Shown one piece after another: positions 54,130 to 63,293 of a DNA stretch of 64,000 nt. Position 1 is the stretch's first letter; every line of letters starts with the position of its first letter. Source of the DNA: Leucobacter sp. OLIS6. GTDB taxonomy: Bacteria > Actinomycetota > Actinomycetes > Actinomycetales > Microbacteriaceae. The notes below the pieces were generated by a model, which was not told the DNA's origin, searched no databases, and saw nothing but the letters and a program-made list of their open reading frames with translations. The stretch is taken from positions 496,001 to 560,000 of the forward strand of contig NZ_MRAV01000014.1 of assembly GCF_002752355.1 (NCBI RefSeq). The letters are read 5' to 3'. Both the position numbers and the translations under genes were made by a program.

Positions 54130-54795
54130 CTACCTCCGGAGCAGCTTGCGGGCGATGCCGTTGCCGAGCAGCTGCACGAGCTGCACGATCAAGATGATGA
54201 TCAGCACCGCCGACCAGGTGACCCACGGGTTGAACTGCCGGTAGCCGTACTGGAGCGCCAGGTTGCCGAGGCCGCCGCCCGCGATCATGCCGGCCATGGC
54301 CGTCATGTCGACCACCGCGATGAAGGCGAAGGTGTAACCGAGGATCACGGGACCGGCGCCCTCGGGAATCAGCACGGTGAGGATCGTGCGGAACGGCCCG
54401 GCGCCCATGGCGCGGGAGGCTTCGATCACACCGGGCGGCACCGTGAGCAGGTTCTGCTCGACGAGCCGGGCGATCCCGAAGGTCGCCGCGAAGGAGAGCG
54501 CGAACATGAAGGCGGGATCGCCGATGCCCGTGCCGACGACGAAGCGCGCGAGGGGCTGCAGCGCGAAGGCGAGCAGGATGAACGGGATCGGGCGGAAGAA
54601 GTTCACGAGGAAGTTGAGCACCACGAACACCGGCCGGCTCTCGAGCAGACCGCCCCGGCGGGTGACGGTGAGCGCGATGCCGATCACGAGCCCGAGCACG
54701 CCGCCGATGGCCAGGGCGACGACGACGTACAGCAGCGTCTGCAGCGTCGCCGCGATGAACGAGCCGTCGTTGATGAGTTGGATCAGTCCGTCCAT
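54130..54795 (-). CDS. metI: Methionine ABC transporter permease MetI
   Basis: 221-aa integral membrane subunit with about five transmembrane helices, forming the MetN2I2 channel for L/D-methionine. The cytoplasmic coupling loop is EASRAMGAGPFRTILTVLIPEGAGPVI, the EAA-type motif that contacts MetN. YTFAFIAVVDMTAMAGMIAGGGLGNLAL is a conserved family block. Its ATG shares one base with the metN stop (TGATG). Confidence 0.93.
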   Translation of the reverse strand: MDGLIQLINDGSFIAATLQTLLYVVVALAIGGVLGLVIGIALTVTRRGGLLESRPVFVVLNFLVNFFRPIPFILLAFALQPLARFVVGTGIGDPAFMFALSFAATFGIARLVEQNLLTVPPGVIEASRAMGAGPFRTILTVLIPEGAGPVILGYTFAFIAVVDMTAMAGMIAGGGLGNLALQYGYRQFNPWVTWSAVLIIILIVQLVQLLGNGIARKLLRR

Positions 54796-55823
54796 CAGCG
54801 GAGCACCTCCAGTTCGGCCTGCTGCCCGAGCGCGGCGACCGCGTGCTCGACCTGCAGGTCGTTGCCGATGAGTTCGAGGGTGAGGCGGCCGAAGCTGCGG
54901 CCGCCGACGTCCGTGATGCCGCCGTGGATGATGCTCACGCCGACGCCGCGATCGGCGAGGGTCTGGAACACGACGGGCTGGTCGACCCCGCCGTCTTTGA
55001 GCGTGAGGGTGACGAGCGTGCCGCGGTGGCGCTCGCGCAGCTCGGCGAGGTGCTCGGGGTTCGGCTCGGTCGGCAGCGCGGTCGAGACGAAGCGGCGCGT
55101 GGTCTCGGTCTTCGGGCTCGAGAAGACCTCGAACACCCCGCCCTGCTCGACGGCGCGGCCGCCGTCCATGACGGTGACGCGGTGCGCGAGCTCGCGCACG
55201 ACGTCCATCTCGTGCGTGATGAGCAGGATCGTGACGCCGAGCTCCTGGTTGATGCGGCGGAGCAGTGCGAGCACCTCCTGCGAGGTCTCGGGGTCGAGCG
55301 CGCTCGTGGCCTCGTCGGCCAGAATCACGCCCGGATTGGTGGCGAGGGCGCGTGCGATGCCGACGCGCTGCTTCTGCCCGCCCGAGAGCTGCTCGACGTA
55401 GGCGTTCGCCCGGTCGCCGAGGCCGACGAAGTCGAGCAGCTCGGCGACGCGGGCGCGGCGCTCCTCGGCTGGGACGCCCGCGACGACGAGCGGGTACTCG
55501 ACGTTCTTCGCGACGGTGCGCGAGTGGAACAGGTTGAACTGCTGGAAGATCATGCCGATGCGCTCGCGCACCCCGCGGAGCGCCCGCTCGGGCAGCGCGG
55601 TGATCTCGTCGTCGCCGACCAGGATCACGCCGCTGGTGGCGCGCTCGAGTCCGTTCACGAGCCGGAGCAGTGTGCTCTTGCCCGCGCCGGAATAGCCGAT
55701 GACGGCGTGGATCTCGCCGGAGGCGACGTCGATCGAGACGTCGTCGACGGCGACGATGGGGTCGCTCGCCTTGCCTCGGCCGGGGTACTGCTTGCCGACC
55801 CCGATCAGTTGGACACGGGTCAT
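54795..55823 (-). CDS. metN: Methionine ABC transporter ATP-binding protein MetN
   Basis: 342-aa ATPase that powers methionine import. Walker A is GYSGAGKSTLL, the signature is LSGGQKQRVGIARAL, and Walker B is VILADEATSALD. The C-terminal ACT-like NIL domain (about 265-342; VTLTLKDGGVDQPVVFQTLA onward) senses methionine and inhibits transport. Preceding it is a 127-bp spacer with a stable hairpin that separates it from metQ. Confidence 0.95.
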   Translation of the reverse strand: MTRVQLIGVGKQYPGRGKASDPIVAVDDVSIDVASGEIHAVIGYSGAGKSTLLRLVNGLERATSGVILVGDDEITALPERALRGVRERIGMIFQQFNLFHSRTVAKNVEYPLVVAGVPAEERRARVAELLDFVGLGDRANAYVEQLSGGQKQRVGIARALATNPGVILADEATSALDPETSQEVLALLRRINQELGVTILLITHEMDVVRELAHRVTVMDGGRAVEQGGVFEVFSSPKTETTRRFVSTALPTEPNPEHLAELRERHRGTLVTLTLKDGGVDQPVVFQTLADRGVGVSIIHGGITDVGGRSFGRLTLELIGNDLQVEHAVAALGQQAELEVLR

Positions 55824-55863
55824 CGTTCCCTCACTTCTGAGTGGATGGTGGTGCCGGAAACGC

Positions 55864-55932
55864 CGATCGAGCGAGCGCGGCGCATCGGAAACACGAGATC
55901 CTCGGTTCCGACTCGTCGCGCTCGCTCGATCG
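55864..55932 (-). other. Intergenic hairpin between metQ and metN
   Basis: Perfect 16-bp arms cgatcgagcgagcgcg (55864-55879) and its complement (55917-55932) around a 37-nt loop. There is no T run on the minus strand, so it is a candidate RNA-processing or partial-termination site that lets metQ be made in excess of metNI. Confidence 0.6.
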
Positions 55933-55950
55933 TTCGAACGGCGGGAGCGC

Positions 55951-56865
55951 TTACTTGTGCTCCTTCACCTGCTTCTCGGCGTCCTTCAGAATATCCTGCA
56001 GCTCCGACACGGGGGTCTTCAGCAGGATGGCGCTGCCGCCCGAGTTCTCGAGCACACCCTTCTGCACGGCCTCGTCGCTCTGGTAGAGATCGATGAGCTT
56101 CTTGAAGGTCGGGTTGTCGGCGTCCTTCTTCTTCGCGGCGAAGATGTTGATGAAGTACTTCGCGCCGGCGTCCTTGGGATCGTCCTGGTAGAGGGCGTCG
56201 GAGAACTTCAGGCCGGCCTTGGTGACGAAGTCGTTGTTGACGACCGCTCCGTCGACGTCGGCGAGCGAGGTCGCGGTGAACGACGCGTCCATCTCCTTGA
56301 CCTTCACCTTCGAGGCGCCCTCGTCGATGTCCTTCGGGGTCGAGAACAGCGTGCCGCCGTCCTTGAGCTTCAGCAGGCCGGCCGACTGCAGCACGTTCAG
56401 GCCGCGGGCTCGGTTCGTCGGATCCGAGGGGATCGCGACGGTGCCGCCCTTGGGGATCTCGTCGAGCTTCTTGTGCTTGGTCGAGAACACCGCGAGGGGG
56501 TAGATCGCCGTCGAGCCCACCGGCACGAGGTCGTCGTTGTTCTGCACGTTGTAGTCCGCGAGGTAGACGATGTGCTGGAACTGGTTCAGGTCGAGCTCAC
56601 CGGCGCTGAGCGCGGGGTTCGGCTGGTTGTAGTCGGTGAAGTCCTTCAGCTCGACCTCGATGCCCTCCTTCTTGGCGGCATCGACGAAGGTCTTCCAGTA
56701 CGGGTCGCTCGCGCCCACCACGCCGATCTTGACGTGCTTCGCATCCGACGACCCGGAGTCCGCGGAGTCGTTCGAGGTCGCGCAGCCGGCGAGCGCGGTG
56801 GTGGCCACGAGCGCCAGAGCGGTGATCGAAGCGGCGATGATGCCGCGCTTCTTGCTGAGTGCCAT
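55951..56865 (-). CDS. metQ: Methionine-binding lipoprotein MetQ (NlpA family)
   Basis: 304 aa from MALSKKRGIIAASI with GAGGAAC upstream. A signal peptide ends in the lipobox LAGC (C28). The mature protein is an extracytoplasmic substrate-binding protein. HVKIGVVGASDPYWKTFVDA, then FTDYNQPNPALSAGELDLNQ and FQHIVYLADY, match NlpA-type methionine receptors; AIPSDPTNRARGLNVLQSAGLL is the binding-loop block. It is first gene of the metQ-metN-metI-nif3-coiled-coil transcript. The 230 bp upstream showed no recognisable SAM riboswitch. Confidence 0.94.
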   Translation of the reverse strand: MALSKKRGIIAASITALALVATTALAGCATSNDSADSGSSDAKHVKIGVVGASDPYWKTFVDAAKKEGIEVELKDFTDYNQPNPALSAGELDLNQFQHIVYLADYNVQNNDDLVPVGSTAIYPLAVFSTKHKKLDEIPKGGTVAIPSDPTNRARGLNVLQSAGLLKLKDGGTLFSTPKDIDEGASKVKVKEMDASFTATSLADVDGAVVNNDFVTKAGLKFSDALYQDDPKDAGAKYFINIFAAKKKDADNPTFKKLIDLYQSDEAVQKGVLENSGGSAILLKTPVSELQDILKDAEKQVKEHK

Positions 56866-57095
56866 GGGTTCCTCGTTTCGTGACGATCTGGCTCGGTCCC
56901 CATGAGTCTGGGCGATGCCGCCGGGCCGACGCGAACTGCGTGACGTTTCATGACGGAGACGAGGATCCTGCGAAATCGGAGCGCCGCGGACGCGCGGCGG
57001 GCACGCACATGGGATACTGAGGTACGACGCCTCAGACGGCGCCGGCGGGCAGGCCGGGAGTCCTCGACATTCCACGGAAGGAACCCACCGTTCAC
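56866..57095. promoter_or_regulatory. Divergent promoter region of metQ and gap
   Basis: 230 bp with no gene. A -10-like GATACT lies at 57013-57018 on the plus strand, suiting gap. I looked for SAM-II and SAM-IV riboswitch cores on the metQ side and did not find them. Confidence 0.4.
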
Positions 57096-58535
57096 ATGAT
57101 CCAGCGCGCGGATGCACACCTCGAAGCTTGGAAGGCCAAGCAGGAGCTCGCCGAGCGGATGATCCCGCTCATCGGACAGCTGTATCGGGATCACGACGTG
57201 GTCATGTCGGTGCACGGGCGCAGCCTGGTGGGCCGCTCCCCGATCGACATCATCCGGGCGCACAGCTTCGCGCGCAAGATCGACGACGTCGAGCTGCCGC
57301 TCGACGAGTCGTCGGCGGTCGTCGAAGCACTGGCGAAGATCCAGCCCGGCCCCGTCTCGGTCGACCTCGCGCTGCTCGCCAACGGCTTCCGCACGTCGGG
57401 CCAGAGCGATCTCGAGGCCTACCTGCGCGCCGAGCTGGCTCCCGCGCTCGAGGCCGAGCGCGGCAACGGCACCGACGTCGTGCTCTACGGCTTCGGCCGC
57501 ATCGGCCGCCTGCTCGCCCGCATCATCATCGATCACTCCGGCAGCGGCAACGGCCTGAACCTGCGCGCGATCGTCGTGCGCAAGGGCTCCGAGAACGATC
57601 TCGCGAAGCGCGCCAACCTGCTCAAGCGCGATTCGGTGCACGGCCCCTTCAACGGCACCATCAAGGTGCTCGAGGACGAGGACGCGATCCTCGCCAACGG
57701 CGTGCGCATCCAGGTCATCTACTCGAACGACCCCGCGAGCGTCGACTACACGCAGTACGGCATCGAGGACGCGATCCTCGTCGACAACACGGGCCGCTGG
57801 CGCGATGCCGAGGGCCTGGGGCAGCACCTGCAGAACCAGGGCATCTCGCGCGTGCTGCTCACCGCTCCCGGCAAGGGCGACATGCTCAACGTCGTGTACG
57901 GCGTGAACAGCTCCAAGATCACCGACGAGCACACCATCCTCAGTGCCGCCTCCTGCACCACGAACGCCATCACGCCGGTGCTCAAGGTCATGAACGACCA
58001 CTTCGGGGTCAAGCGCGGGCACGTCGAGACCGTGCACTCGTACACGAACGATCAGAACCTGATCGACAACTTCCACAAGGGCGATCGTCGCGGCCGCTCG
58101 GCCGCGCTCAACATGGTGCTGACCGAGACCGGTGCGGCGAAGGCCGTGTCGAAGGCGCTCCCCGAGTTCGAGGGCAAGCTCACCGGCAACGCGATCCGCG
58201 TTCCCACCCCCGATGTCTCGATGGCCGTGCTCAACCTGCAGCTCGAGCGCGAGACCACCCGCGAGGAGCTCAACTCGATCCTCGAGCAGGTGTCGCTCAC
58301 GGGCGCGCTGCGCACGCAGATCGACTACGTCGAGTCCGCCGAGATCGTCTCGACCGACTTCGTCGGCTCGAACCGCGCTGGCATCGTCGACGGCCTCGCG
58401 ACCATCGTGACCGGCGACAGCGCCGTGGTCTACGTCTGGTACGACAACGAGTACGGCTACAGCTGCCAGGTGGTCCGCATCATCGAGCAGCTCGCCGGCA
58501 GCCACCCGGCTCACCTCCCGGCGCTGCAGGCCTAG
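57096..58535 (+). CDS. gap: Glyceraldehyde-3-phosphate dehydrogenase with N-terminal extension (GapB/GapX type)
   Basis: 479 aa, about 140 longer than glycolytic Gap. The N-terminal 125 residues (MIQRADAHLEAWKAKQELAE...) form a helical extension known from corynebacterial GapB-type enzymes, which favour gluconeogenesis. The NAD(P) motif is VVLYGFGRIGRLLAR and the active-site Cys is C287 in ASCTTNAITPV. The active-site His lies in VETVHSYTNDQNLID, and VWYDNEYGYSCQVVRI closes the fold. Physiological direction and cofactor are inferred from similarity. A universal stress protein gene follows 45 nt downstream. Confidence 0.93.
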   Translation: MIQRADAHLEAWKAKQELAERMIPLIGQLYRDHDVVMSVHGRSLVGRSPIDIIRAHSFARKIDDVELPLDESSAVVEALAKIQPGPVSVDLALLANGFRTSGQSDLEAYLRAELAPALEAERGNGTDVVLYGFGRIGRLLARIIIDHSGSGNGLNLRAIVVRKGSENDLAKRANLLKRDSVHGPFNGTIKVLEDEDAILANGVRIQVIYSNDPASVDYTQYGIEDAILVDNTGRWRDAEGLGQHLQNQGISRVLLTAPGKGDMLNVVYGVNSSKITDEHTILSAASCTTNAITPVLKVMNDHFGVKRGHVETVHSYTNDQNLIDNFHKGDRRGRSAALNMVLTETGAAKAVSKALPEFEGKLTGNAIRVPTPDVSMAVLNLQLERETTREELNSILEQVSLTGALRTQIDYVESAEIVSTDFVGSNRAGIVDGLATIVTGDSAVVYVWYDNEYGYSCQVVRIIEQLAGSHPAHLPALQA

Positions 58536-58580
58536 CAGCCCGGCCCGGTCCCACCCGCCTCAGCCCCCGAAAGGAGCACC

Positions 58581-59441
58581 ATGTCCGAGAAATTCATCAT
58601 CGGAGTAGACGGTTCCGAGCAGAGTCGAGCAGCGCTCGATTGGGGGTTGAGGCGGGCCGGCGAACGCGGCGCGTCGGTGGAGTTGATGTACGTCACCGAC
58701 GACACCTTCCTCTCCGAGAGCGTCGCCTTCGTCTCCGAGGCGCAGAAGGCCTCCGACGAGATGCTGGCCGCGGAGTGCGCCTACGCGAAGCGCAGCGGCT
58801 TCGCGGGCTCGGTCACCGGCACCGCTGTGGTCGGGCACCCCGTCACCGAGCTCGAGCAGGCCTCGAAGCGCGCGGATCTCCTCGTGCTGGGCGCCCACTC
58901 CGGCAGCCGTTTCGCCGGCACCTTCTTCGGCACCCGCGCCGTCAAGGTCGCAGCGGTCGCGCACTGCCCGGTCGCCGTGATCCCGAAACCGCGCACCGCC
59001 GAGGAGGGCGAGCGCGTCCCCGGCATCGTGGTCGGCGTCGACGGTTCCGAGCCCTCGAAGCGCGCGATCGCCGTCGCAGCGGCCGAGGCGTCGCGGGCGG
59101 GCGTGCCGCTCATCGCGGTCTACGCCTGGATGCCGCCCCTCACTCCCGGTCTCGAGTATCTCTGGAGCGAAGACCTCATCGCCGCTCAGCGTTCGGCTGC
59201 CGAGGAGGCCATCGCGATCGGCACCGCGGGCCTCGCGGACCGCTACCCCGATCTCGAGGTGCAGCGCAAGCTCGTGCAGGCTCCCCCGGTGACCGCCCTG
59301 GTCGAGGCCGCGGCGGGCGCCGATCTGCTCGTGGTCGGCAGCCGCGGGCACGGCGGATTCTCGCGCCTGCTGCTCGGTTCGGTCAGCCACGGCGTGCTGC
59401 AGGAGCTGCCCTGCCCGACCCTCGTGACCCGCGCCGAGTGA
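58581..59441 (+). CDS. Universal stress protein, two tandem Usp domains
   Basis: 286-aa cytoplasmic protein with two Usp folds. The first (about 1-137) begins KFIIGVDGSEQSRAALDWGL and ends with the nucleotide-binding loop LVLGAHSGSRFAGTFFGTRA. The second (about 147-286) begins IVVGVDGSEPSKRAIAVA and ends VVGSRGHGGFSRLLLGSVSH. Both loops keep the GxxGxxxG(S/T)-type pattern for ATP binding. GAAAGGAG lies just upstream. Its stop overlaps the GTG start of the next gene. Confidence 0.93.
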   Translation: MSEKFIIGVDGSEQSRAALDWGLRRAGERGASVELMYVTDDTFLSESVAFVSEAQKASDEMLAAECAYAKRSGFAGSVTGTAVVGHPVTELEQASKRADLLVLGAHSGSRFAGTFFGTRAVKVAAVAHCPVAVIPKPRTAEEGERVPGIVVGVDGSEPSKRAIAVAAAEASRAGVPLIAVYAWMPPLTPGLEYLWSEDLIAAQRSAAEEAIAIGTAGLADRYPDLEVQRKLVQAPPVTALVEAAAGADLLVVGSRGHGGFSRLLLGSVSHGVLQELPCPTLVTRAE

Positions 59442-60421
59442 CCACCGGTTCCTCGGAGCCCTCGGCTCAGCCGACCGGCCGCGTGGTCGTCGGCGGAGCC
59501 GGGGGTTTCATGGGCGTTGTGCTCGTGCAGCGCCTGCGCGAGTCCGGCCGGCAGGTCATCACGGTCGGCCGCCGCGGGGCCGACCTGCGCTGGGACGACG
59601 ATGCGGGCCTCGCACGTGCGGTCGACGGCGCGTCGATGGTCGTCGGTCTCGCCGGAAAGAGCGTCAACTGCCGCTATACCCCCGCGAACCGCGCTGAGAT
59701 CCTGCGCTCGCGCGTCGGCACCACCGCCGCGCTGGGGCGCGCGATCCGCGCCTCGGACGCACCTCCCAGGCTCTGGATCAACGCGTCCACGGCGACCATC
59801 TACCGGCACGCCGAGGACCGCCCGATGACGGAGCGCACGGGCGAGCTCGGAGAGGGCTTCTCGGTCGGCATCGCCCGCGCGTGGGAGCGCGAGTTCTTCT
59901 CGGGCAAGCTGCCCGGCACCCGCCGAGTGGCGCTGCGCACGGCGATCGTGCTCGGTCACGGCGGAGTGCTCGGTCCCATCGGCGCGCTCGCCCGCCTGGG
60001 CCTCGGCGGGGCGCAGTGGGATGGCCGCTGGCCGATCTCCGGGCGTCGCAGCCGGGCGGGCACCGCGCACCGCTTCGGCGCGCGCCGGGGCGCGCAGCGT
60101 TTCAGCTGGATCCACGTCGAGGACGTCGCGCGCATCGTCGGGTTCCTCGAATCCCACCCGGAACTCGACGGACCGATCAACGTCGCCTCGCCGAACCCCT
60201 CGACCAACCGGGAGCTGCAGGCGGCCGTGCGCCGCGTGCTGGGGATCCCGTTCGGCGTGCCGATGCCGCGGTGGGTGCTCGAGATCGGGGCCGCCGCGAT
60301 CCGCACCGAGACCGAGCTCGTGCTGAAGAGCCGCTGGGTGCTGCCCGAGCGGCTGCAGGAGGCGGGATTCCGCTTCGCCTACCCGCGGCTCGAACCGGCG
60401 CTGCGCGAATCCTTCGCCTGA
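59438..60421 (+). CDS. NAD-dependent epimerase/sugar-nucleotide epimerase-like protein (SDR39U1/DUF1731)
   Basis: 327 aa from a GTG overlapping the previous stop (GTGA). Rossmann start VVVGGAGGFMGVVLVQRL, then GLAGKSVNCRYTPANRAEIL, the family block containing the conserved CRY(T/N)xxN. INASTATIYRH includes the SDR Tyr. The C-terminal DUF1731 domain is GIPFGVPMPRWVLEIGAAAI with the end EAGFRFAYPRLEPAL. The oxidoreductase reaction is unknown. It is translationally coupled to the stress protein. Confidence 0.88.
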   Translation: MTTGSSEPSAQPTGRVVVGGAGGFMGVVLVQRLRESGRQVITVGRRGADLRWDDDAGLARAVDGASMVVGLAGKSVNCRYTPANRAEILRSRVGTTAALGRAIRASDAPPRLWINASTATIYRHAEDRPMTERTGELGEGFSVGIARAWEREFFSGKLPGTRRVALRTAIVLGHGGVLGPIGALARLGLGGAQWDGRWPISGRRSRAGTAHRFGARRGAQRFSWIHVEDVARIVGFLESHPELDGPINVASPNPSTNRELQAAVRRVLGIPFGVPMPRWVLEIGAAAIRTETELVLKSRWVLPERLQEAGFRFAYPRLEPALRESFA

Positions 60422-60474
60422 CCCGCTGCGCGACTCGCGTACGGAAAATCGCGCCGACCCACTAGGGTTTTGCC

Positions 60475-61818
60475 ATGCCCAGTGACATCGAGGTCGCGGC
60501 GCGCGATGGCGCGGCCGAACGCCTCTCGCGCATGATCCAGCTGCCCACCGTCTCGGCCGAGCACGAGACGCGCGGCGATGCCCCCTTCGAGGCCTTCGTC
60601 GATCTGCTGCGCGAGCTCTACCCGCTCGTGCACGAGCGCCTCGAGCTGGACCGTGTCGGACCCCTCGGCCTGCTCTACCGCTGGCGCGGCGCGGGGCACG
60701 AGCGCGAGCCGCTCGTACTCATGGCGCACTTCGACGTGGTGCCGGTCGACGAGAGCGACGACTGGACGCATCCGCCGTTCGCCGGCATCGTCGCCGACGG
60801 CTTCGTCTTCGGGCGCGGCGCGCTCGACGACAAGGGGCCGCTGCTGGTGGTGCTGGAGGCGGTCGAGAACCTGCTCGCCGCGGGATTCGTGCCGGCCCGC
60901 GAGGTGTACCTCTCGTTCGGCGGGAACGAGGAGACCTTCGGCGACGCGGCGGAGGCGATCGCGCAGGCCCTGCGGCAGCGGGGCATCGTTCCCTGGATGG
61001 TGATCGACGAGGGCGGCGCCGTGGTCGACGCACCGCTGCCCTTCGTCCGAGGGACCGCCGCCATGGTCGGTGTCGGCGAGAAGGGCATCGCGACCCTGCG
61101 GCTCAGCGCCCGCGGCGATGGCGGTCACGCGTCCACCCCGCCGACCCGCACCGCGGTCGGCAGGGTCGCGCGGGCGGTCGACCGGCTCGGCCCGACGACA
61201 TTCCGCCCGCGCACGCCCGCCGGGATCTCGCGCATGCTGCAGCTCTTCTCCGAGCGCGCGAATCGTCCCGCCGGTCTCCTGCTCCGCGCGCTGGCGGCGA
61301 TGCCGCCGGTCACCGCGCGGCTCTTCGCGCGGCTCGGCGGCGAGCCCGCGGCACTCGTGCGCACCACGATCGCCGCGACCATGCAGTCGGGCGGCACCGC
61401 TGCGAACGTGCTGCCGTCGCAGGCGACCGCGACCCTGAACCTGCGCATCGCACTGGGCGAGAGCGTGGCCTCGGCGATGCGCCGGGTGACGCGCCGGATC
61501 GGGGACCGGGAGGTGCGGGTCGAGCTGCTCGAGGGCAGCGAGCCCTCGGCCGAGTCGCGCACCGATAACGCGCAGTTCGCGCTCATCGCCCGTTCGGTCG
61601 GCGCGTCCCACCCCGAAGCGGCGACGGTCCCCTACGTGATGATGGCCGCGACCGACTCACGGTATTTCCATCGCTTCTGTCCGGCGGTCTACCGTTTCGC
61701 GCCGCTCGCCATGTCGGCCGAGCTCCGCGCCACGATCCACGGCGTCGACGAGCGGGTCGCGGTGACCGAGCTGGAACGCGGCGAGCGCTTCCACCGAGCC
61801 CTTCTGATGGGGCTGTGA
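60475..61818 (+). CDS. M20/M25/M40 family metallopeptidase
   Basis: 447-aa cytoplasmic di-zinc hydrolase similar to PM20D1/carboxypeptidase S. Ligands are visible in LMAHFDVVPVDE (His, Asp), GRGALDDKGPLLVVLEA (bridging Asp), SFGGNEETFGD (catalytic and metal Glu), MVIDEGG and the C-terminal FHRFCPAVYRFAP. The dimerisation domain contains RGDGGHASTPP with its His. It removes an N-acyl or peptide amino acid; the substrate is unknown. Its stop overlaps the start of the MFS gene (GTGA). Confidence 0.9.
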   Translation: MPSDIEVAARDGAAERLSRMIQLPTVSAEHETRGDAPFEAFVDLLRELYPLVHERLELDRVGPLGLLYRWRGAGHEREPLVLMAHFDVVPVDESDDWTHPPFAGIVADGFVFGRGALDDKGPLLVVLEAVENLLAAGFVPAREVYLSFGGNEETFGDAAEAIAQALRQRGIVPWMVIDEGGAVVDAPLPFVRGTAAMVGVGEKGIATLRLSARGDGGHASTPPTRTAVGRVARAVDRLGPTTFRPRTPAGISRMLQLFSERANRPAGLLLRALAAMPPVTARLFARLGGEPAALVRTTIAATMQSGGTAANVLPSQATATLNLRIALGESVASAMRRVTRRIGDREVRVELLEGSEPSAESRTDNAQFALIARSVGASHPEAATVPYVMMAATDSRYFHRFCPAVYRFAPLAMSAELRATIHGVDERVAVTELERGERFHRALLMGL

Positions 61819-63269
61819 CCGTGTCGCGCGTCACGCTCCGCAGCGTCGCCGGCATCGTCGGGCTGCTGGCCTTCGTGGAGTTCACGAGCGGGATCCTGCA
61901 GGGCTACTACACGCCGATGCTCACCGACATCGCGCGCCACCTCCATGTGCGCGATGCCGACGTGAACTGGCTCGAGGGGTCGCAGCTGATGCTGTCCGCG
62001 CTCATCGTGCCCGCGCTCGCGAAGCTCGGCGACATGGTCGGGCACAAGCGGATCCTGCTGATCTCGACCGCGGTGACCGCTGCGGCGAGCGCGGTGCTGC
62101 CGTTCACCGACAGCTTCGGGGTGTTCCTTGCGGCGTGGGCGCTGCAGGGCTTCTACGTGGTCTGGCTCCCGCTCGAGATCGCGATCATCTGGTCGCGGAC
62201 CCGGGGCACCGATGGGCGTTCGGTCCTGACCACGCGCGCAGCGGGCATCCTGGTGGCGGCGCTCGAGCTGGGCGCGATCCTGGGTGCGCTGGGCGGCGGG
62301 GCGCTCATCGATGTGCTGCCTCTGCCGGTCGTGCTCGCGGTCCCGGCGGTGTGCGTGGTGATCTGCTTCTTCGTCGTCAGGTTCGGGGTGTCCGACGTCG
62401 GGGTCCCGAACCGGGGCGAGTTCGACTGGGTCGGTGCGTCGCTCGTCTCGCTCGCGCTGCTGGCGCTGACCGGCGGTTTCAGTCTGCTCCGTCTGCAGGG
62501 TGCGGGCGAGCCGCTGCCCTGGGTCGCGCTGGGGCTCGGTCTCCTGCTCGTCGTTCCCTTCGCCCTGTGGGAGCTGCGCCATCCGGATCCGCTGATCGAT
62601 GTGCGCATGTTCCGGTCGCCGGCGCTGCTGCCGATTTTCCTGACCGCAGGTCTCTTCGGGATGAGCGTGCTGGGGGCGCAGGCTCCGCTGTCGACCTTCG
62701 CGCGCACCGATCCCGAGCGCTACGGCTATGGTCTCGGTGCGTCGGGGTTCGGGGCGTCCCTGCTGATCGGCTTCTACCTGATCGCGATGATCACGGGCGC
62801 GCTGCTGTTCCCGAAGCTGGCGCGCCGGATCACGCCGCGGCTGGCGCTCGTGGTCGCGTCGACCTGCATCGGCGTGGGGTATCTGCTCTTCCTGCCCTTC
62901 CACGACGGGTACGGCCAGGTGGTCGCGAACATGGTGGTGGCGGGGCTCGGGTCCGGGGCGCTCGTCGCCGCGCTTCCGGCGGCTGCGGCGTCTGCTGCGC
63001 CCGAGACGCAGACGGGCGTCGCGACGGGTCTCACCAATTCGGTGAAGACCGTCGGCGGCGCGCTGGCCTCCTGCGTGTTCGGGATCGCGCTGCTGCACGG
63101 AGCCACGGGGGCCGCGGCCGACGAGACGGCTACGGCGGGGTCGCTGTCCGGGTACGTGATCGTCTGGATCGTGTGCGGGGCGAGCGCGCTCTGCTCGGCG
63201 GTGCTGCTGTGCTTCGTCCCGCGTACCGCGTTCCAGGATCGCGAGTCGATCGCCGTCGCGAGCGGGTAG
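61815..63269 (+). CDS. MFS transporter (DHA2-like)
   Basis: 484 aa from GTG, with about 12-14 transmembrane helices. The first helices contain IVGLLAFVEFTSGILQGYYTPM and the loop VNWLEGSQLMLSALIVPALAKLGDMVGHKRILLISTA, the family motif-A equivalent (GDMVGHKR). A second half begins near residue 270. It probably exports a drug or metabolite; the pairing with an M20 hydrolase hints at peptide or acyl-amino-acid handling, which is inference. Confidence 0.9.
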   Translation: MTVSRVTLRSVAGIVGLLAFVEFTSGILQGYYTPMLTDIARHLHVRDADVNWLEGSQLMLSALIVPALAKLGDMVGHKRILLISTAVTAAASAVLPFTDSFGVFLAAWALQGFYVVWLPLEIAIIWSRTRGTDGRSVLTTRAAGILVAALELGAILGALGGGALIDVLPLPVVLAVPAVCVVICFFVVRFGVSDVGVPNRGEFDWVGASLVSLALLALTGGFSLLRLQGAGEPLPWVALGLGLLLVVPFALWELRHPDPLIDVRMFRSPALLPIFLTAGLFGMSVLGAQAPLSTFARTDPERYGYGLGASGFGASLLIGFYLIAMITGALLFPKLARRITPRLALVVASTCIGVGYLLFLPFHDGYGQVVANMVVAGLGSGALVAALPAAAASAAPETQTGVATGLTNSVKTVGGALASCVFGIALLHGATGAAADETATAGSLSGYVIVWIVCGASALCSAVLLCFVPRTAFQDRESIAVASG

Positions 63270-63293
63270 CGGCGCCGTTCCGACGACGGGCGA

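Noticed and set aside
56866-57095. Possible SAM riboswitch ahead of metQ
   Set aside because: Core motifs of SAM-I, SAM-II and SAM-IV could not be found on the minus strand by eye; a covariance-model scan would be decisive.
57128-60421. A 1097-codon plus-strand frame through gap, the stress protein and the epimerase
   Set aside because: Only its last 327 codons are the real epimerase-like gene; the rest is an out-of-frame shadow of gap and the Usp gene.
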